NCBI RefSeq assembly: GCF_000495475.1
Contig: NZ_ASGZ01000068.1
Coordinates: 56,661-120,660 of the forward strand
Direction of reading: 5' to 3'
From: Candidatus Halobonum tyrrellensis G22
GTDB taxonomy: Archaea; Halobacteriota; Halobacteria; Halobacteriales; Haloferacaceae
DNA length: 64,000 nt
Below are positions 29,385-38,236 of the stretch, one piece after another. The notes beneath the pieces were generated by a model. It was not told where the DNA came from. It saw nothing but the letters and a program-made list of their open reading frames with translations, and ran no database searches. The stretch's first letter is position 1; the number at the start of each line of letters is the position of its first letter. The translations under genes and the position numbers were made by a program.

Positions 29385-30572
29385 TCAGCGGTCGCGGTCG
29401 ACGAACTCGCCGGGGTCGGTCGTGGCGCCGACCGACAGCCGAACCCCGGGCGCGAGACTGGTGTTGACGCCCGTCTTGGCGCGGTCGCCCGCGACGACGC
29501 CGAACTTCCGGCGGCCGGTCGACGACCGCTCGCCCTTGACGGTGAACTCGACGGGCTCCTCGTCGTGGCGGAGGTTCGCCACCTGCGTGCCCGCGCCGAG
29601 GTTGACGTCGCGGCCGAGCACGCTGTCGCCGACGTACGTGAGGTGCGGCACCGTCGCGCCCGCCATCAGCACGCTGTTTTTCACCTCGACGCCGTGGCCC
29701 ACCTTCGCGTCGGGCCCGACGAGCGTCGCGCCGCGGACGTACGCGCCGGGACCGACCGTCGCGCCCTCGCGGATGCGGACGGGACCCTCGATGACGCAGC
29801 CCGAGCGGACGGTCGCGCCCTCCTCGACCACCACGTCGTCGTGGAGTTCCGCGGTCTCGTGGACCTGGCCCGCGATCCGCGACTCCTGGTCGGCGAGGCG
29901 GCGCTCGTTCGCCGCCAGCAGCTCCCAGGGGTGGCCGACGTCCATCCAGTCGTCGACGGTGACGGGGGTGACGTCGGTCCGCTCGGCGACCGCCGCGAGC
30001 ACGTCCGTGAGTTCGCGCTCGCCGCGTTCGCTCTCGCCCACGTCGAGCAGGTCGATGGCCGCCTCGGGGAAGACGTACGCGCCGACGTTGGCGAGGTTCG
30101 AGGGCGGGTCGTCCGGCTTCTCGACGATGCCGGTGACGCGCCCGCCGTCGTCGTCGGTGGAGACGACCCCGTAACTGCTCGGGTCGTCCACCTCCGTGAC
30201 GCCGACGCTGGGCGCGGCGTCGAACAGTTCCGCCACCTCGTCGGCGCCGTAGAGGTTGTCGCCGTTGAGCACCGCGAACGGACCGTCGAGCAGGTCACTC
30301 GCGGCCGCCACCGCGTCGGCGGTCCCCTCGGGTTCGCCCTGGTCGACGTACGAGACGGGGACGTCCCGGTAGCGGTCGCCGAACGTCTCGCGGACCTGTT
30401 CGCCCTCGTAGCCCACGACGAAGACGAGTTCGTCCGCGCCGGCGGCGACGGCGGCGTCGGCCGCCTCGGCGGCGAGCGGTCGGTCACACACCGGCAACAG
30501 CGGCTTGGGTCGCGTGTCCGAGAGCGGTCGGATCCGGGTCCCCCGACCCGCCGCGAGAACGACTGCGTGCAT
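29385..30572 (-). CDS. Bifunctional sugar-1-phosphate nucleotidylyltransferase (GlmU/RmlA-like)
   Basis: A 395-residue paralogue of the 15903 gene. The N-terminus is VVLAAGRGTRIRPLSDTRPKPLLPV, NGDN supplies the metal aspartate, and the GIVEKP loop and a C-terminal left-handed beta-helix (about 250-380) follow. The family makes UDP- or dTDP-activated sugars. Two copies in one locus suggest either two different activated sugars or a split between glucose-1-phosphate and glucosamine-1-phosphate. The gene starts 23 nt after a GCATAACAAAGC element on its own strand. Confidence 0.8.
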   Translation of the reverse strand: MHAVVLAAGRGTRIRPLSDTRPKPLLPVCDRPLAAEAADAAVAAGADELVFVVGYEGEQVRETFGDRYRDVPVSYVDQGEPEGTADAVAAASDLLDGPFAVLNGDNLYGADEVAELFDAAPSVGVTEVDDPSSYGVVSTDDDGGRVTGIVEKPDDPPSNLANVGAYVFPEAAIDLLDVGESERGERELTDVLAAVAERTDVTPVTVDDWMDVGHPWELLAANERRLADQESRIAGQVHETAELHDDVVVEEGATVRSGCVIEGPVRIREGATVGPGAYVRGATLVGPDAKVGHGVEVKNSVLMAGATVPHLTYVGDSVLGRDVNLGAGTQVANLRHDEEPVEFTVKGERSSTGRRKFGVVAGDRAKTGVNTSLAPGVRLSVGATTDPGEFVDRDR

Positions 30573-30595
30573 GTCCCGTCGGCCGGTGCCACACC

Positions 30596-30607
30596 GCTTT
30601 GTTATGC
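30596..30607 (-). promoter_or_regulatory. GCATAACAAAGC element before the nucleotidyltransferase
   Basis: Perfect 12-mer on the minus strand, 23 nt upstream of the ATG at 30572. The spacing is identical to that of the 23769 copy. Confidence 0.55.
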
Positions 30608-30846
30608 GGCTACTTCGACCGGGGTCGACGGGTCGCAGCCCGCGCCGAACCCGCCCGTCCCGCCGTCGGACGGCCGCTCCGGGCGCCGGACCGGGGTGCC
30701 CGGGGGCGCGCCCCCGCCCCTCAGAACTGTGACGAGACGGACCGACGATGCGGTGAGTAGAGGCTGTCTAACTCCGCTCAACGCGACTATCGACGATTAT
30801 AACACATCATACCTATAATCCCCGGCGGCGAGTACCCGACAACTAG

Positions 30847-32019
30847 ATGTTGGAGTCAGCACCGCGATCCACTGCTACGTCTGTCTCTGTCACGATGCTC
30901 GGCTCACTCGACCCGTGGAAGGGAATAACGCCGTACTGCGAGGAGGTGTTCTCCGGCCTCGAGGAGTACGGCACGCCGATCCAGTTCATGAACTGGGAGC
31001 AACTCTACCCTCGGTGGCTCTACCCGGGCGGCGACCCCAAGAAGGCGGACGCCGAACCGCCCCAGCAGTCGAACGTGCTCAACGTCCTCAGCTGGTGGAA
31101 CCCGGCGTCGTGGTACCGGGCGGCGCGGCGCACCCGTGGCGAGATCGTCCACGCGCAGTGGTGGTCGTTCCCGCTCATCGGTGCGTACCTCGGCTACCTG
31201 TGGCTGGTCAAGCGGCGCGGTCACACCGTCGTCCTGACCGTCCACGACGTGAAACCGCACGAGCGCTCGCTGGTGAACAACGCGCTCAACCGTCTCATCT
31301 ACCTCATAGCCGACCACTTCGTCGTCCACAGCGAGGAGAACAAACACACCCTCTGTTCGGAGTACGACATCGACACCGACCGCGTGACGGTCATCCCCCA
31401 CCCCACCATCCAGAACGTCCCCTCGAGCGGGGTCACCACCGAGGAGGCGAAGTCCTTCCTCGGCGTCCCCCAGGAGGACGACGTGCTCCTGCTGTTCGGG
31501 GGGATCCGCGACTACAAGGGGATCGACATCCTCCTGCGACTGCTCCCGGATATCCTCGAACGGCGCGAGGACCTGACGCTGCTGATCGCGGGGGCCTGCT
31601 GGGACGACTGGGAGAAGTACGAGCGGATCATCGACGAGGAGGGGGTGCGCGACCACGTCAAGACGCGCGTGGAGTTCATCCCGGACGATGAGATCGAGTA
31701 CTACTTCGCCGCCTCCGACCTCGTCGTCTTCCCGTACCGCCACTTCGACGCCCAGAGCGGCGTGGCGTCGGTCGCGAACTTCTTCGGCGTCTACTCGATC
31801 GGCTTCGACCGGGGTGGCCTGGCCGACCAGATAACCGAGACGGTCGACAACGAGGCGGAACTGGTCGACCGCATCGCCGAACTCCTCGAGGAGGGGCCGG
31901 ACCCCCCCAGCTCCGGGGGAGAGGTGGACAACCGCGAGTGCATGAAGAAACACGCCGACCTCTACTCGCGGCTCCACGCCGAGACGGAAGCGGAAGCCGG
32001 GACGGGGAGCGACCGGTGA
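30847..32019 (+). CDS. GT4-like glycosyltransferase
   Basis: A 390-residue GT-B protein with SVTMLGSLDPWKGITPYC at the N-terminus and HAQWWSFP in the acceptor half. FGGIRDYKGIDILL opens the nucleotide-sugar half, and a FPYRHFDAQSGVASVANFFG segment replaces the common PS..EG.. motif. The first 15 residues are variable; the ATG at 30912 is not in frame with the conserved start, so 30847 is kept. Upstream at about 30798-30818 are ATTATAACAC and CCTATAATCC, good TATA candidates. It is followed by a WecB-like gene and may act with it. Confidence 0.75.
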   Translation: MLESAPRSTATSVSVTMLGSLDPWKGITPYCEEVFSGLEEYGTPIQFMNWEQLYPRWLYPGGDPKKADAEPPQQSNVLNVLSWWNPASWYRAARRTRGEIVHAQWWSFPLIGAYLGYLWLVKRRGHTVVLTVHDVKPHERSLVNNALNRLIYLIADHFVVHSEENKHTLCSEYDIDTDRVTVIPHPTIQNVPSSGVTTEEAKSFLGVPQEDDVLLLFGGIRDYKGIDILLRLLPDILERREDLTLLIAGACWDDWEKYERIIDEEGVRDHVKTRVEFIPDDEIEYYFAASDLVVFPYRHFDAQSGVASVANFFGVYSIGFDRGGLADQITETVDNEAELVDRIAELLEEGPDPPSSGGEVDNRECMKKHADLYSRLHAETEAEAGTGSDR

Positions 32020-32104
32020 CCCGGGCGGCGGCCGCCGGGCCGGACCGGACGGGCGAGGGCGAACCGGACGACGACCGACGCGGCAGCCGACGGGAACGGA
32101 CCAG

Positions 32105-33499
32105 ATGACGACGACACCGACCACGACGACCGAGATAGACGTACACGAGGACCGACTGGACCGAACGATGGCGGGCGAGGAGTTCGTGCTCGCGGTGGTC
32201 ACCGCGACCAAGCCCGACTTCTACAAGCAGGCGCCCGTCGTGGCCGCCGCGCGGCGGAAGGGGTTCCCCTGTTTCGTCCTGCACACCGGCCAGCACCACG
32301 ACGACCTGCTGGGACACGGGCTTGTCGAGTACGGCATCGACGACAGCGTCGCCGCCGACCTCGGCATCCGGGGCGGGCTCACCCAGAAGACGGGCGAACT
32401 CATGCGCCGGATCGAGACGTTCACGTCGTACCTCGACGAGCACTACCCCGACACGACGGTCCTCCCGCTGGTTCACGGCGACACGCTCGCGGCGGGTATC
32501 GTCCCGCAGGCGTGGATGTTCGCGACGAACCGACTCGTCGCGCACAACGAGGCCGGCCTGCGGAGCATGTCGCCGTCGTTCGACGCGCAGGGCGACCCCG
32601 AGGCGTTCGTCGAGGCCCAGTGGGGCGAGGAGTGGTCGCTCAACCGAACGGAGCCGTTCCCCGAACAGTACGACACGTTCGTGGGGTCGGCCGCCGCGGC
32701 GTACCACTTCGCGCCGACGGACCTGAACCGCGAACACCTCGTCCGCGAGGGCTACCCCGCGGAGGTGGAGGGCGACGAACGGATCCCGGTCGTGGGCAAC
32801 TCCGTCGTCGACGCCATCGAGGCGAAGGCGAACGCCGACCTCGACGAGTCGGTGTTCGACGTCTACCCCGAACTGGAGCGGAGCGACGAGTGGATCCGGG
32901 TCGACATCCACAGGCGGGCGAACCTCCTCCCCGAGCGGTTCCGCGCCATCGTCGACTGCGTCACCTCGCTCGTCGAGGCGGGCCACCACGTCAACTTCGT
33001 CGAACTCACGGCGACGGAGCGGGCGCTCGAACAGTACGGCCTGCGCGACCGGCTGACCGAACTCGCCGACGAGCACGACAACTTCCTGCTGACGGGGCTG
33101 TGGAAGCGGCACGCGCACGTCTACGAGTTCCTCCGGTCGGGGCACTGTTTCGCGGAACTCACCGACTCGGGGAGCATGCAGGAGGAACTCAACTACATCG
33201 ACGAGACGCTCTGTCTCACCGCCCGGTTCAACACCGACCGACCGGAGACCGTCTCGGAGGCGGGGACGAACCTGCTCGTCCCGCCGACGACCGGCGAGGA
33301 GATGGAGGAACTCGTCGAGTACGTCTACGGGAACGACACCGTGCGCACGCGGATGCGCGAGGGGCCGTCGCTGTACGGCGAGAACGTCGGCGAGAGCATC
33401 GTCGACTTCCTCGCCGCGAAGGACGACCCCGTCTCGTTCGAGTGGGCGCACGAGCGGCTGGGGTTCGCACGGAGCGAGCGCGACTTCGAGTATCTCTGA
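32105..33499 (+). CDS. Divergent UDP-GlcNAc 2-epimerase-like protein
   Basis: This 464-residue protein is clearly related to WecB but about 85 residues longer and divergent. It has ATKPDFYKQAPV in place of GTRPExIKxxP, VHGDTLAAG, HNEAGLRSMSP, an added segment before PVVGNSVVDA, VDIHRRANL and TDSGSMQEELNYI. Active-site D, E and H positions are kept, so it may be an epimerase, a hydrolysing epimerase or a glycosyltransferase-like relative. The real start could be ATG 32105 or ATG 32168 (MAGEEFVLAVV); the segment between is Thr/Asp-rich. It follows the GT4 gene by 85 bp and precedes glmM. Confidence 0.65.
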   Translation: MTTTPTTTTEIDVHEDRLDRTMAGEEFVLAVVTATKPDFYKQAPVVAAARRKGFPCFVLHTGQHHDDLLGHGLVEYGIDDSVAADLGIRGGLTQKTGELMRRIETFTSYLDEHYPDTTVLPLVHGDTLAAGIVPQAWMFATNRLVAHNEAGLRSMSPSFDAQGDPEAFVEAQWGEEWSLNRTEPFPEQYDTFVGSAAAAYHFAPTDLNREHLVREGYPAEVEGDERIPVVGNSVVDAIEAKANADLDESVFDVYPELERSDEWIRVDIHRRANLLPERFRAIVDCVTSLVEAGHHVNFVELTATERALEQYGLRDRLTELADEHDNFLLTGLWKRHAHVYEFLRSGHCFAELTDSGSMQEELNYIDETLCLTARFNTDRPETVSEAGTNLLVPPTTGEEMEELVEYVYGNDTVRTRMREGPSLYGENVGESIVDFLAAKDDPVSFEWAHERLGFARSERDFEYL

Positions 33500-33565
33500 G
33501 CGGGCGGCCACGTCGGCCGGTATTCGCTCCATTACTAACCGGGCTCCACTCGCGTCACCGCTACG

Positions 33566-34918
33566 ATGACGGATCTGTTCGGCACTAGCGGGATCAGGGG
33601 TGCGGTGGGGACGGACGTGACGGCCGACCTCGCGGTGTCGGTCGGCCGCGCGGTCGCCGCCGAGGGGGCCGACCGAGTCGTCCTCGGGCGGGACGCGCGG
33701 GTCCACGGCGACGTGCTCGCGGACGCGCTCGCGGCGGGGCTGCGCGAGTCCGGCGCCGAGGTGCTCAGGCTCGGCGTCGCCGCCACCCCGACGGTGGCGC
33801 GGAGCGTCGACTGGTACGACGCCGACGCGGGCGTCGTCGTCACCGCCTCGCACAACCCGCCGTCGGACAACGGGATCAAGCTGTGGACGCCCAGCGGGCG
33901 GGCGTTCCCGGCCGAGCGGCGCGAGGCGGTCGCGGACCTGATCGCGGCCGACGACGCCCCCCGCGCCGCGTGGGACGCGTTCGGCGACCAGCGCCGGGTG
34001 GAGGACGCGGCCGAGCGACACGTCGAGACGCTGGTCGCGGGCGCGGAGCTGTCGGACCCGCCGTCGGTCGTCGTCGACGTGGGCAACGGGACCGGCGGGG
34101 TGACCGTCGAGGCGCTCCTCCGGCTGGGCTGTGACGTGGAGACGCTGAACGCGACGCCCGACGGCCGGTTCCCCGCGCGGCCGAGCGAGCCGACCGCGGA
34201 GAACTGCGGGACGCTCGCGCGGACCGTCGCGGCGACCGACGCCGACTTCGGCGTCGCCCACGACGGCGACGCCGACCGGATGATGGCGGTGACGGGCGAC
34301 GGCGAGTTCGTCGGCGGCGACGAACTGCTCGCGGTGTTCGGGCTGGCGGCGGTCGACGACGACGACCGCGACCGGGTCGCCGCGCCGGTCAACACGAGTT
34401 CGGCCGTCGACGACGCGCTGGCGGCCCGCGACGCCGGCGTCGAGCGGACGGCGGTCGGCGACGGGTTCGTCGCCGACGCGACGCTCGGCGACCGGGTCGT
34501 CTTCGGCGGCGAACCCAGCGGCGCGTGGATCTGGCCCGACCGGGCGCTCTGCCCCGACGGCCCGCTCGCGGCCGTGACGCTCGCGGAGCTAGTCGCCGAG
34601 CGGGGGTCGCTCGCGGTGCTGCTCGACGACGTGCCCGACTACCCCATCCGCCGGGACGCCGTCGAGACGGACGCCGGCGAGGCGGTGATGGAACGGGTCG
34701 AGGGACGACTCGCGGAGCGGTTCCCGCAGGTGACCGCCATCGACGGCGTGCGCGGCGACACCGACGAGGGGTGGGTGCTGGTCCGCCCCAGCGGGACCCA
34801 GCCGCTCGTCCGCGTCACCGCCGAGGCGCGCGACGCCGAGACGGCGGGCGACCTGCTCGCGGAGGCGCGCGCGCTCGTCGAGGCGGCCGTCGAGGAGACC
34901 GGGACCGACGCCGAGTGA
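33566..34918 (+). CDS. glmM: Phosphoglucosamine mutase-type phosphohexomutase
   Basis: A 450-residue alpha-D-phosphohexomutase with all four family signatures. These are GTSGIRGAVG at the N-terminus, the phosphoserine loop VTASHNPPSDNGIKLW (about 95-110), the metal loop HDGDADRMMAV, and the sugar-phosphate loop RPSGTQPLVRV near the C-terminus. With glmS and a GlmU-like gene in the same locus, interconversion of glucosamine-6- and -1-phosphate is the likely role, although phosphoglucomutase/phosphomannomutase activity is possible. ATTACTAACC, about 33 nt upstream, is a TATA-like promoter. Confidence 0.82.
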   Translation: MTDLFGTSGIRGAVGTDVTADLAVSVGRAVAAEGADRVVLGRDARVHGDVLADALAAGLRESGAEVLRLGVAATPTVARSVDWYDADAGVVVTASHNPPSDNGIKLWTPSGRAFPAERREAVADLIAADDAPRAAWDAFGDQRRVEDAAERHVETLVAGAELSDPPSVVVDVGNGTGGVTVEALLRLGCDVETLNATPDGRFPARPSEPTAENCGTLARTVAATDADFGVAHDGDADRMMAVTGDGEFVGGDELLAVFGLAAVDDDDRDRVAAPVNTSSAVDDALAARDAGVERTAVGDGFVADATLGDRVVFGGEPSGAWIWPDRALCPDGPLAAVTLAELVAERGSLAVLLDDVPDYPIRRDAVETDAGEAVMERVEGRLAERFPQVTAIDGVRGDTDEGWVLVRPSGTQPLVRVTAEARDAETAGDLLAEARALVEAAVEETGTDAE

Positions 34919-34993
34919 GGCGGCTGGACGGTCGGGGACGGCTCCGGATCGGAGGCGAATGGAGGGCGACGCGTCAGCGGGGACCGCGCTCCG

Positions 34994-35803
34994 TCACAGG
35001 GCGTCGTGTCCGACCGGGTCGCCCCGCTCGCGTCGGAGGCGGCAGAACGCCTCGGCGAACACGCCGAGCGAGACGAGCGAGACGGCGTAGCCGACGACGC
35101 CGTTGGCGAACTGGAGGGCGACCGACTGCCGACCGAGCAGCGCCGACCCGGCGAACGAGACGAGCAGGCTGACGACGCCGGCCGCGACGCCGACGACCAA
35201 CACGACGAGGAACAGGCGGATCCAGTTCCCCCGGGTCAGCGACCAACTGTCGACGAGGGCGGCGAGCGCGTTCTCGTCGTCGACGACGACGTAGAACTGG
35301 CCGAACATGAGCGCGACGTACGCGACCAGCCCGGGGACGAACAGGAGGAGCATCCCCACGAGGACGCCGACGAGCGGCGACCCGGCGAGTAACCCGCCGG
35401 CGATGGCGGCGACCGCGGGACCGCTCACCGCGAGGCCGAACAGCACGCCGAAGACGACCAGGTTGACGAGCACGTAGCCGATGCGACGGGTGAGGAACTC
35501 GCCGGGGATCGACGAGCCGCGGCCGTCGACGAACGCCCGGACCGTGACGACGTTCAGCCACACGAACGCTGCCAGGAGGAGGAGGACGACGACGACGCTC
35601 GCCGCGAGCGGCAGCGGCAGCGTCGGGAACGGGAGCGCGGCGGGGTCGACGCCGTACCGCGCGGCCGTCGTCGCGACGAGCGACGAGACGACGGCCATCC
35701 ACACCGTCCCGAGGGCGAGGTTGGCCGCGAGGAGGACGAGGCCGTTTCGCGAGACGACGCGGTCGATACCGCCGGAGAGGGTGGAACCAACTCTGAGCGA
35801 CAC
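34994..35803 (-). CDS. Multi-pass membrane protein (DUF7847-like)
   Basis: A 269-residue protein with about six hydrophobic helices spread over residues 22-250, including long pure Leu/Val stretches. The loop DENALAALVDSWSLTRGNWIRLF is a hallmark of the haloarchaeal DUF7847 family, distantly like the membrane domain of glycerophosphodiester phosphodiesterases. No catalytic residues are evident and the function is unknown. It converges on glmM. Confidence 0.65.
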   Translation of the reverse strand: MSLRVGSTLSGGIDRVVSRNGLVLLAANLALGTVWMAVVSSLVATTAARYGVDPAALPFPTLPLPLAASVVVVLLLLAAFVWLNVVTVRAFVDGRGSSIPGEFLTRRIGYVLVNLVVFGVLFGLAVSGPAVAAIAGGLLAGSPLVGVLVGMLLLFVPGLVAYVALMFGQFYVVVDDENALAALVDSWSLTRGNWIRLFLVVLVVGVAAGVVSLLVSFAGSALLGRQSVALQFANGVVGYAVSLVSLGVFAEAFCRLRRERGDPVGHDAL

Positions 35804-36023
35804 GGGTGGTCGTTGCCCCCCCGACCATGAAGTCGCCGCGGTCGGTTTCCGAGTCGGAAAATCGTCCCCGGCGAACGCGCGGACGGCGACGGTGTCGCGT
35901 TCGACCAGCGGGTGTACCGCCCGCGCTCCCGGTGTCGACGCGGGTGGTCGAACTCCGCGGGCTGGCGAGTAGCCCCCGCTCGACCCGGCTCGACGGCCGA
36001 CGTCGGCTCCGACCCCGGCCCCC

Positions 36024-38141
36024 TCAGAGCGGGCGGAGGTCGTCGCTCCAGACGAGGTCGCCCTCGTACTCGACGGGGATCGGCGCGATGTCGAGCAGGT
36101 CCGCGAGTTCGTCCGCCCCGACGACGAACTCCGGGCTCTCGCCCGCGTTCAGGAACTGCTCGGACACCGAGTCGAGCGCCGGCGAGAACAGCGACCCGAG
36201 CCCGAACAGCGGCGTCGGACTCAGGCGGAACCGGAGCCCGTAGCGGCCGTCGTCGCGTCCGCGGACGACGGCCACCAGCGGGGCGAACCCCTCTGGCTGT
36301 GAGAGGGTGAGGTCGCCGTCGCCCACCACGACGTACTGCCCGCCGACGACCGACAGCCGGCGGGCGACCCGGGTCGCGACCCGGAACGGGAACCCGTTGT
36401 TGAGCAGGCGCGCGAGCAGCAGCCCCACGTCGACCGCGTCGTCGTTCGCCACGTCGCTGAGCGCGACCGCACCGGCGACCGCGCCGCCCTCGACGAGGCT
36501 GACCCCCTGCCGGTAGGACTGACACGCGTTGAGGACGAACGCGTCGACGCCGTGGTCGACGCCCCCCAAGTCGAGCGTGCCGTCGGGACACTCCAGTCCG
36601 GCGGAGGTGGCGTGGCCGACGAAGTGGAACACGTCGGTCCCCTCCGCGAGGAGGGCGGCGAGTCGGTCGCGCCCCACCCCGCACGCGGTCGACACCCGGA
36701 GGTCGGCGGCCGTCCCCGCGTCGTAGGCGGCGGCGGCGCGGTCGACTTCGACAGCCATTCCCGGGTCGTTCGCCACCAGCAGCACCGACAGCGGCTCGTC
36801 GCTCGGCTCGCGCTCGTGGCGGTGGCGCGCCCCCGCCGGGAGGAACGCGTCGGCGGTGACCGGGATGCCGTCGCCGACGTACACCTCGTCGGCGGCGTCG
36901 GTCGGCGGGGTGGACACGAACGCGGCGTCGCCCGCGAACACCTCCGCGGTCGACCGGGTCGCGGTACCGTCGTCGTCGAGGAACGCCGACAGCGCGACCG
37001 GTCGGGCCGCCGAGCCACGCACCCGCTCGGGCGGGACGGCCCGGACCGCCGCGAGGTCGTCGACCAGCGACGGGAGCGCGACGACGTTCGCGGGGTCGGG
37101 GTCGACCGTCGCCGCGAGCGGCCACCGCGGCGCCACGTCGTCGAGCGTCGTCTCGGGAACCCGGAGGTACGCGCGGACCCGCTCGGCGAGCGACCGGTCG
37201 TACAGCGCCGCGGGGTCGAACGGCGCCGACAGACGGCGCTCCAGCCGGTCGCGCAACGAGAGGTCGACCGGGTAGTAGCCCTCCGTCCGGACGACACAGT
37301 CGAGGAGGAACGTCCGCCGGGTCAGCCGGTGGGCGGCGTCGGCGAACCCCTCGGGGTCGGCCGGGAGCGCGGTCAGCGGCGCCGACTCGTCGACGACGCC
37401 GAGGTGCGGGCCGCTCGGGCGGCCCGCGCCGGAACCGGTCCCCGCGGCGTCGCCGGCCGGTTCGACGCGCGCGCCGAGGTACGCCGCCAACGGCGCCGCC
37501 GGGAACGCGAACGCCGGGTCGGGCGGGACGCGGAGCCGGAGGCCCGTCTCGGGGAGCGACAGCCCGTCGGGCGGCGAGAACGTCTCGGCGAGTTCGACCC
37601 GCGGCGGGTGCCCGCGGAGGGTGGAGAACGACCGTTCGGGCGACTCGGTGCGGGTGGGCGCGCCGAGCCACGACACCGTCCGGAGCAGGTCGGCCCCGTC
37701 GGTCGTCGTCTCGACCGTCTCGTACGGCCGGCTCCGGCGAGGGCGGCCGCCGACGAGGACGTCCGTCGGCGCGTCGAACCCGAGCCGGATCGAGCCGTCG
37801 GTGTCGGTGACCCGGAGGGGGGCGTCGGCCCGGAGGTACGTCTTGAGTTCGGCGTCGACTTCGAGGAGGTGTTCGGCGGCGGGGTAGGCGGCGTCGGCGG
37901 CGTGGTCGAAGTAGTCGCGGGGCGAGCCGTCGGCGTCGCGGACCCACACCCCGGTTCCGAGGGGTACGTCGACGCGGTCGGTGTGGACGACAACGGCCGC
38001 CTCGACCGGGAGGTCGGCGGCGTCCGCGGCCCGGTCGCGGAGCGTCGCCCCGGCAGGGAGACCGAACCGGGCCGACTCCCGCCTGACGGTGTCGGTGAGG
38101 CGGAGTCGGCCGTCGTCGAGTTCTATTCGCATCGCGTCCAT
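36024..38141 (-). CDS. CHAT-domain protease-like protein
   Basis: A 705-residue haloarchaeal protein with a C-terminal caspase-like CHAT domain. The catalytic dyad appears intact: H510 in FHFVGHATSAG and C540 in VLNACQSYRQG. The N-terminal 450 residues have no known motif but contain a regular beta-rich sensor-like half. CHAT proteases elsewhere are triggered by partner proteins to cut specific targets. The gene is divergent from a TbsP-like regulator across 95 bp. Start ATG 38141 or 38132 (MRIELDDGRL); the frame is open far upstream without family character. It is cytosolic, with no signal peptide. Confidence 0.72.
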   Translation of the reverse strand: MDAMRIELDDGRLRLTDTVRRESARFGLPAGATLRDRAADAADLPVEAAVVVHTDRVDVPLGTGVWVRDADGSPRDYFDHAADAAYPAAEHLLEVDAELKTYLRADAPLRVTDTDGSIRLGFDAPTDVLVGGRPRRSRPYETVETTTDGADLLRTVSWLGAPTRTESPERSFSTLRGHPPRVELAETFSPPDGLSLPETGLRLRVPPDPAFAFPAAPLAAYLGARVEPAGDAAGTGSGAGRPSGPHLGVVDESAPLTALPADPEGFADAAHRLTRRTFLLDCVVRTEGYYPVDLSLRDRLERRLSAPFDPAALYDRSLAERVRAYLRVPETTLDDVAPRWPLAATVDPDPANVVALPSLVDDLAAVRAVPPERVRGSAARPVALSAFLDDDGTATRSTAEVFAGDAAFVSTPPTDAADEVYVGDGIPVTADAFLPAGARHRHEREPSDEPLSVLLVANDPGMAVEVDRAAAAYDAGTAADLRVSTACGVGRDRLAALLAEGTDVFHFVGHATSAGLECPDGTLDLGGVDHGVDAFVLNACQSYRQGVSLVEGGAVAGAVALSDVANDDAVDVGLLLARLLNNGFPFRVATRVARRLSVVGGQYVVVGDGDLTLSQPEGFAPLVAVVRGRDDGRYGLRFRLSPTPLFGLGSLFSPALDSVSEQFLNAGESPEFVVGADELADLLDIAPIPVEYEGDLVWSDDLRPL

Positions 38142-38200
38142 CGGGGTGACGCACGCGAGACCCCGTCTTGAAACCGCCGGCCGCCGCGACCCCGGGATCC

Positions 38201-38218
38201 GGGACTGTTTTGTGTCCC
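38201..38218. promoter_or_regulatory. Dyad GGGAC-N8-GTCCC between CHAT and TbsP-like genes
   Basis: GGGACTGTTTTGTGTCCC has 5-bp inverted arms around a T-rich centre, 18 bp upstream of the ATG at 38237 and 60 bp upstream of the CHAT gene. It overlaps the expected promoter of the regulator, so it could be an autoregulatory operator. Confidence 0.4.
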
Positions 38219-38236
38219 CTCGCGAAACCCCGACCG

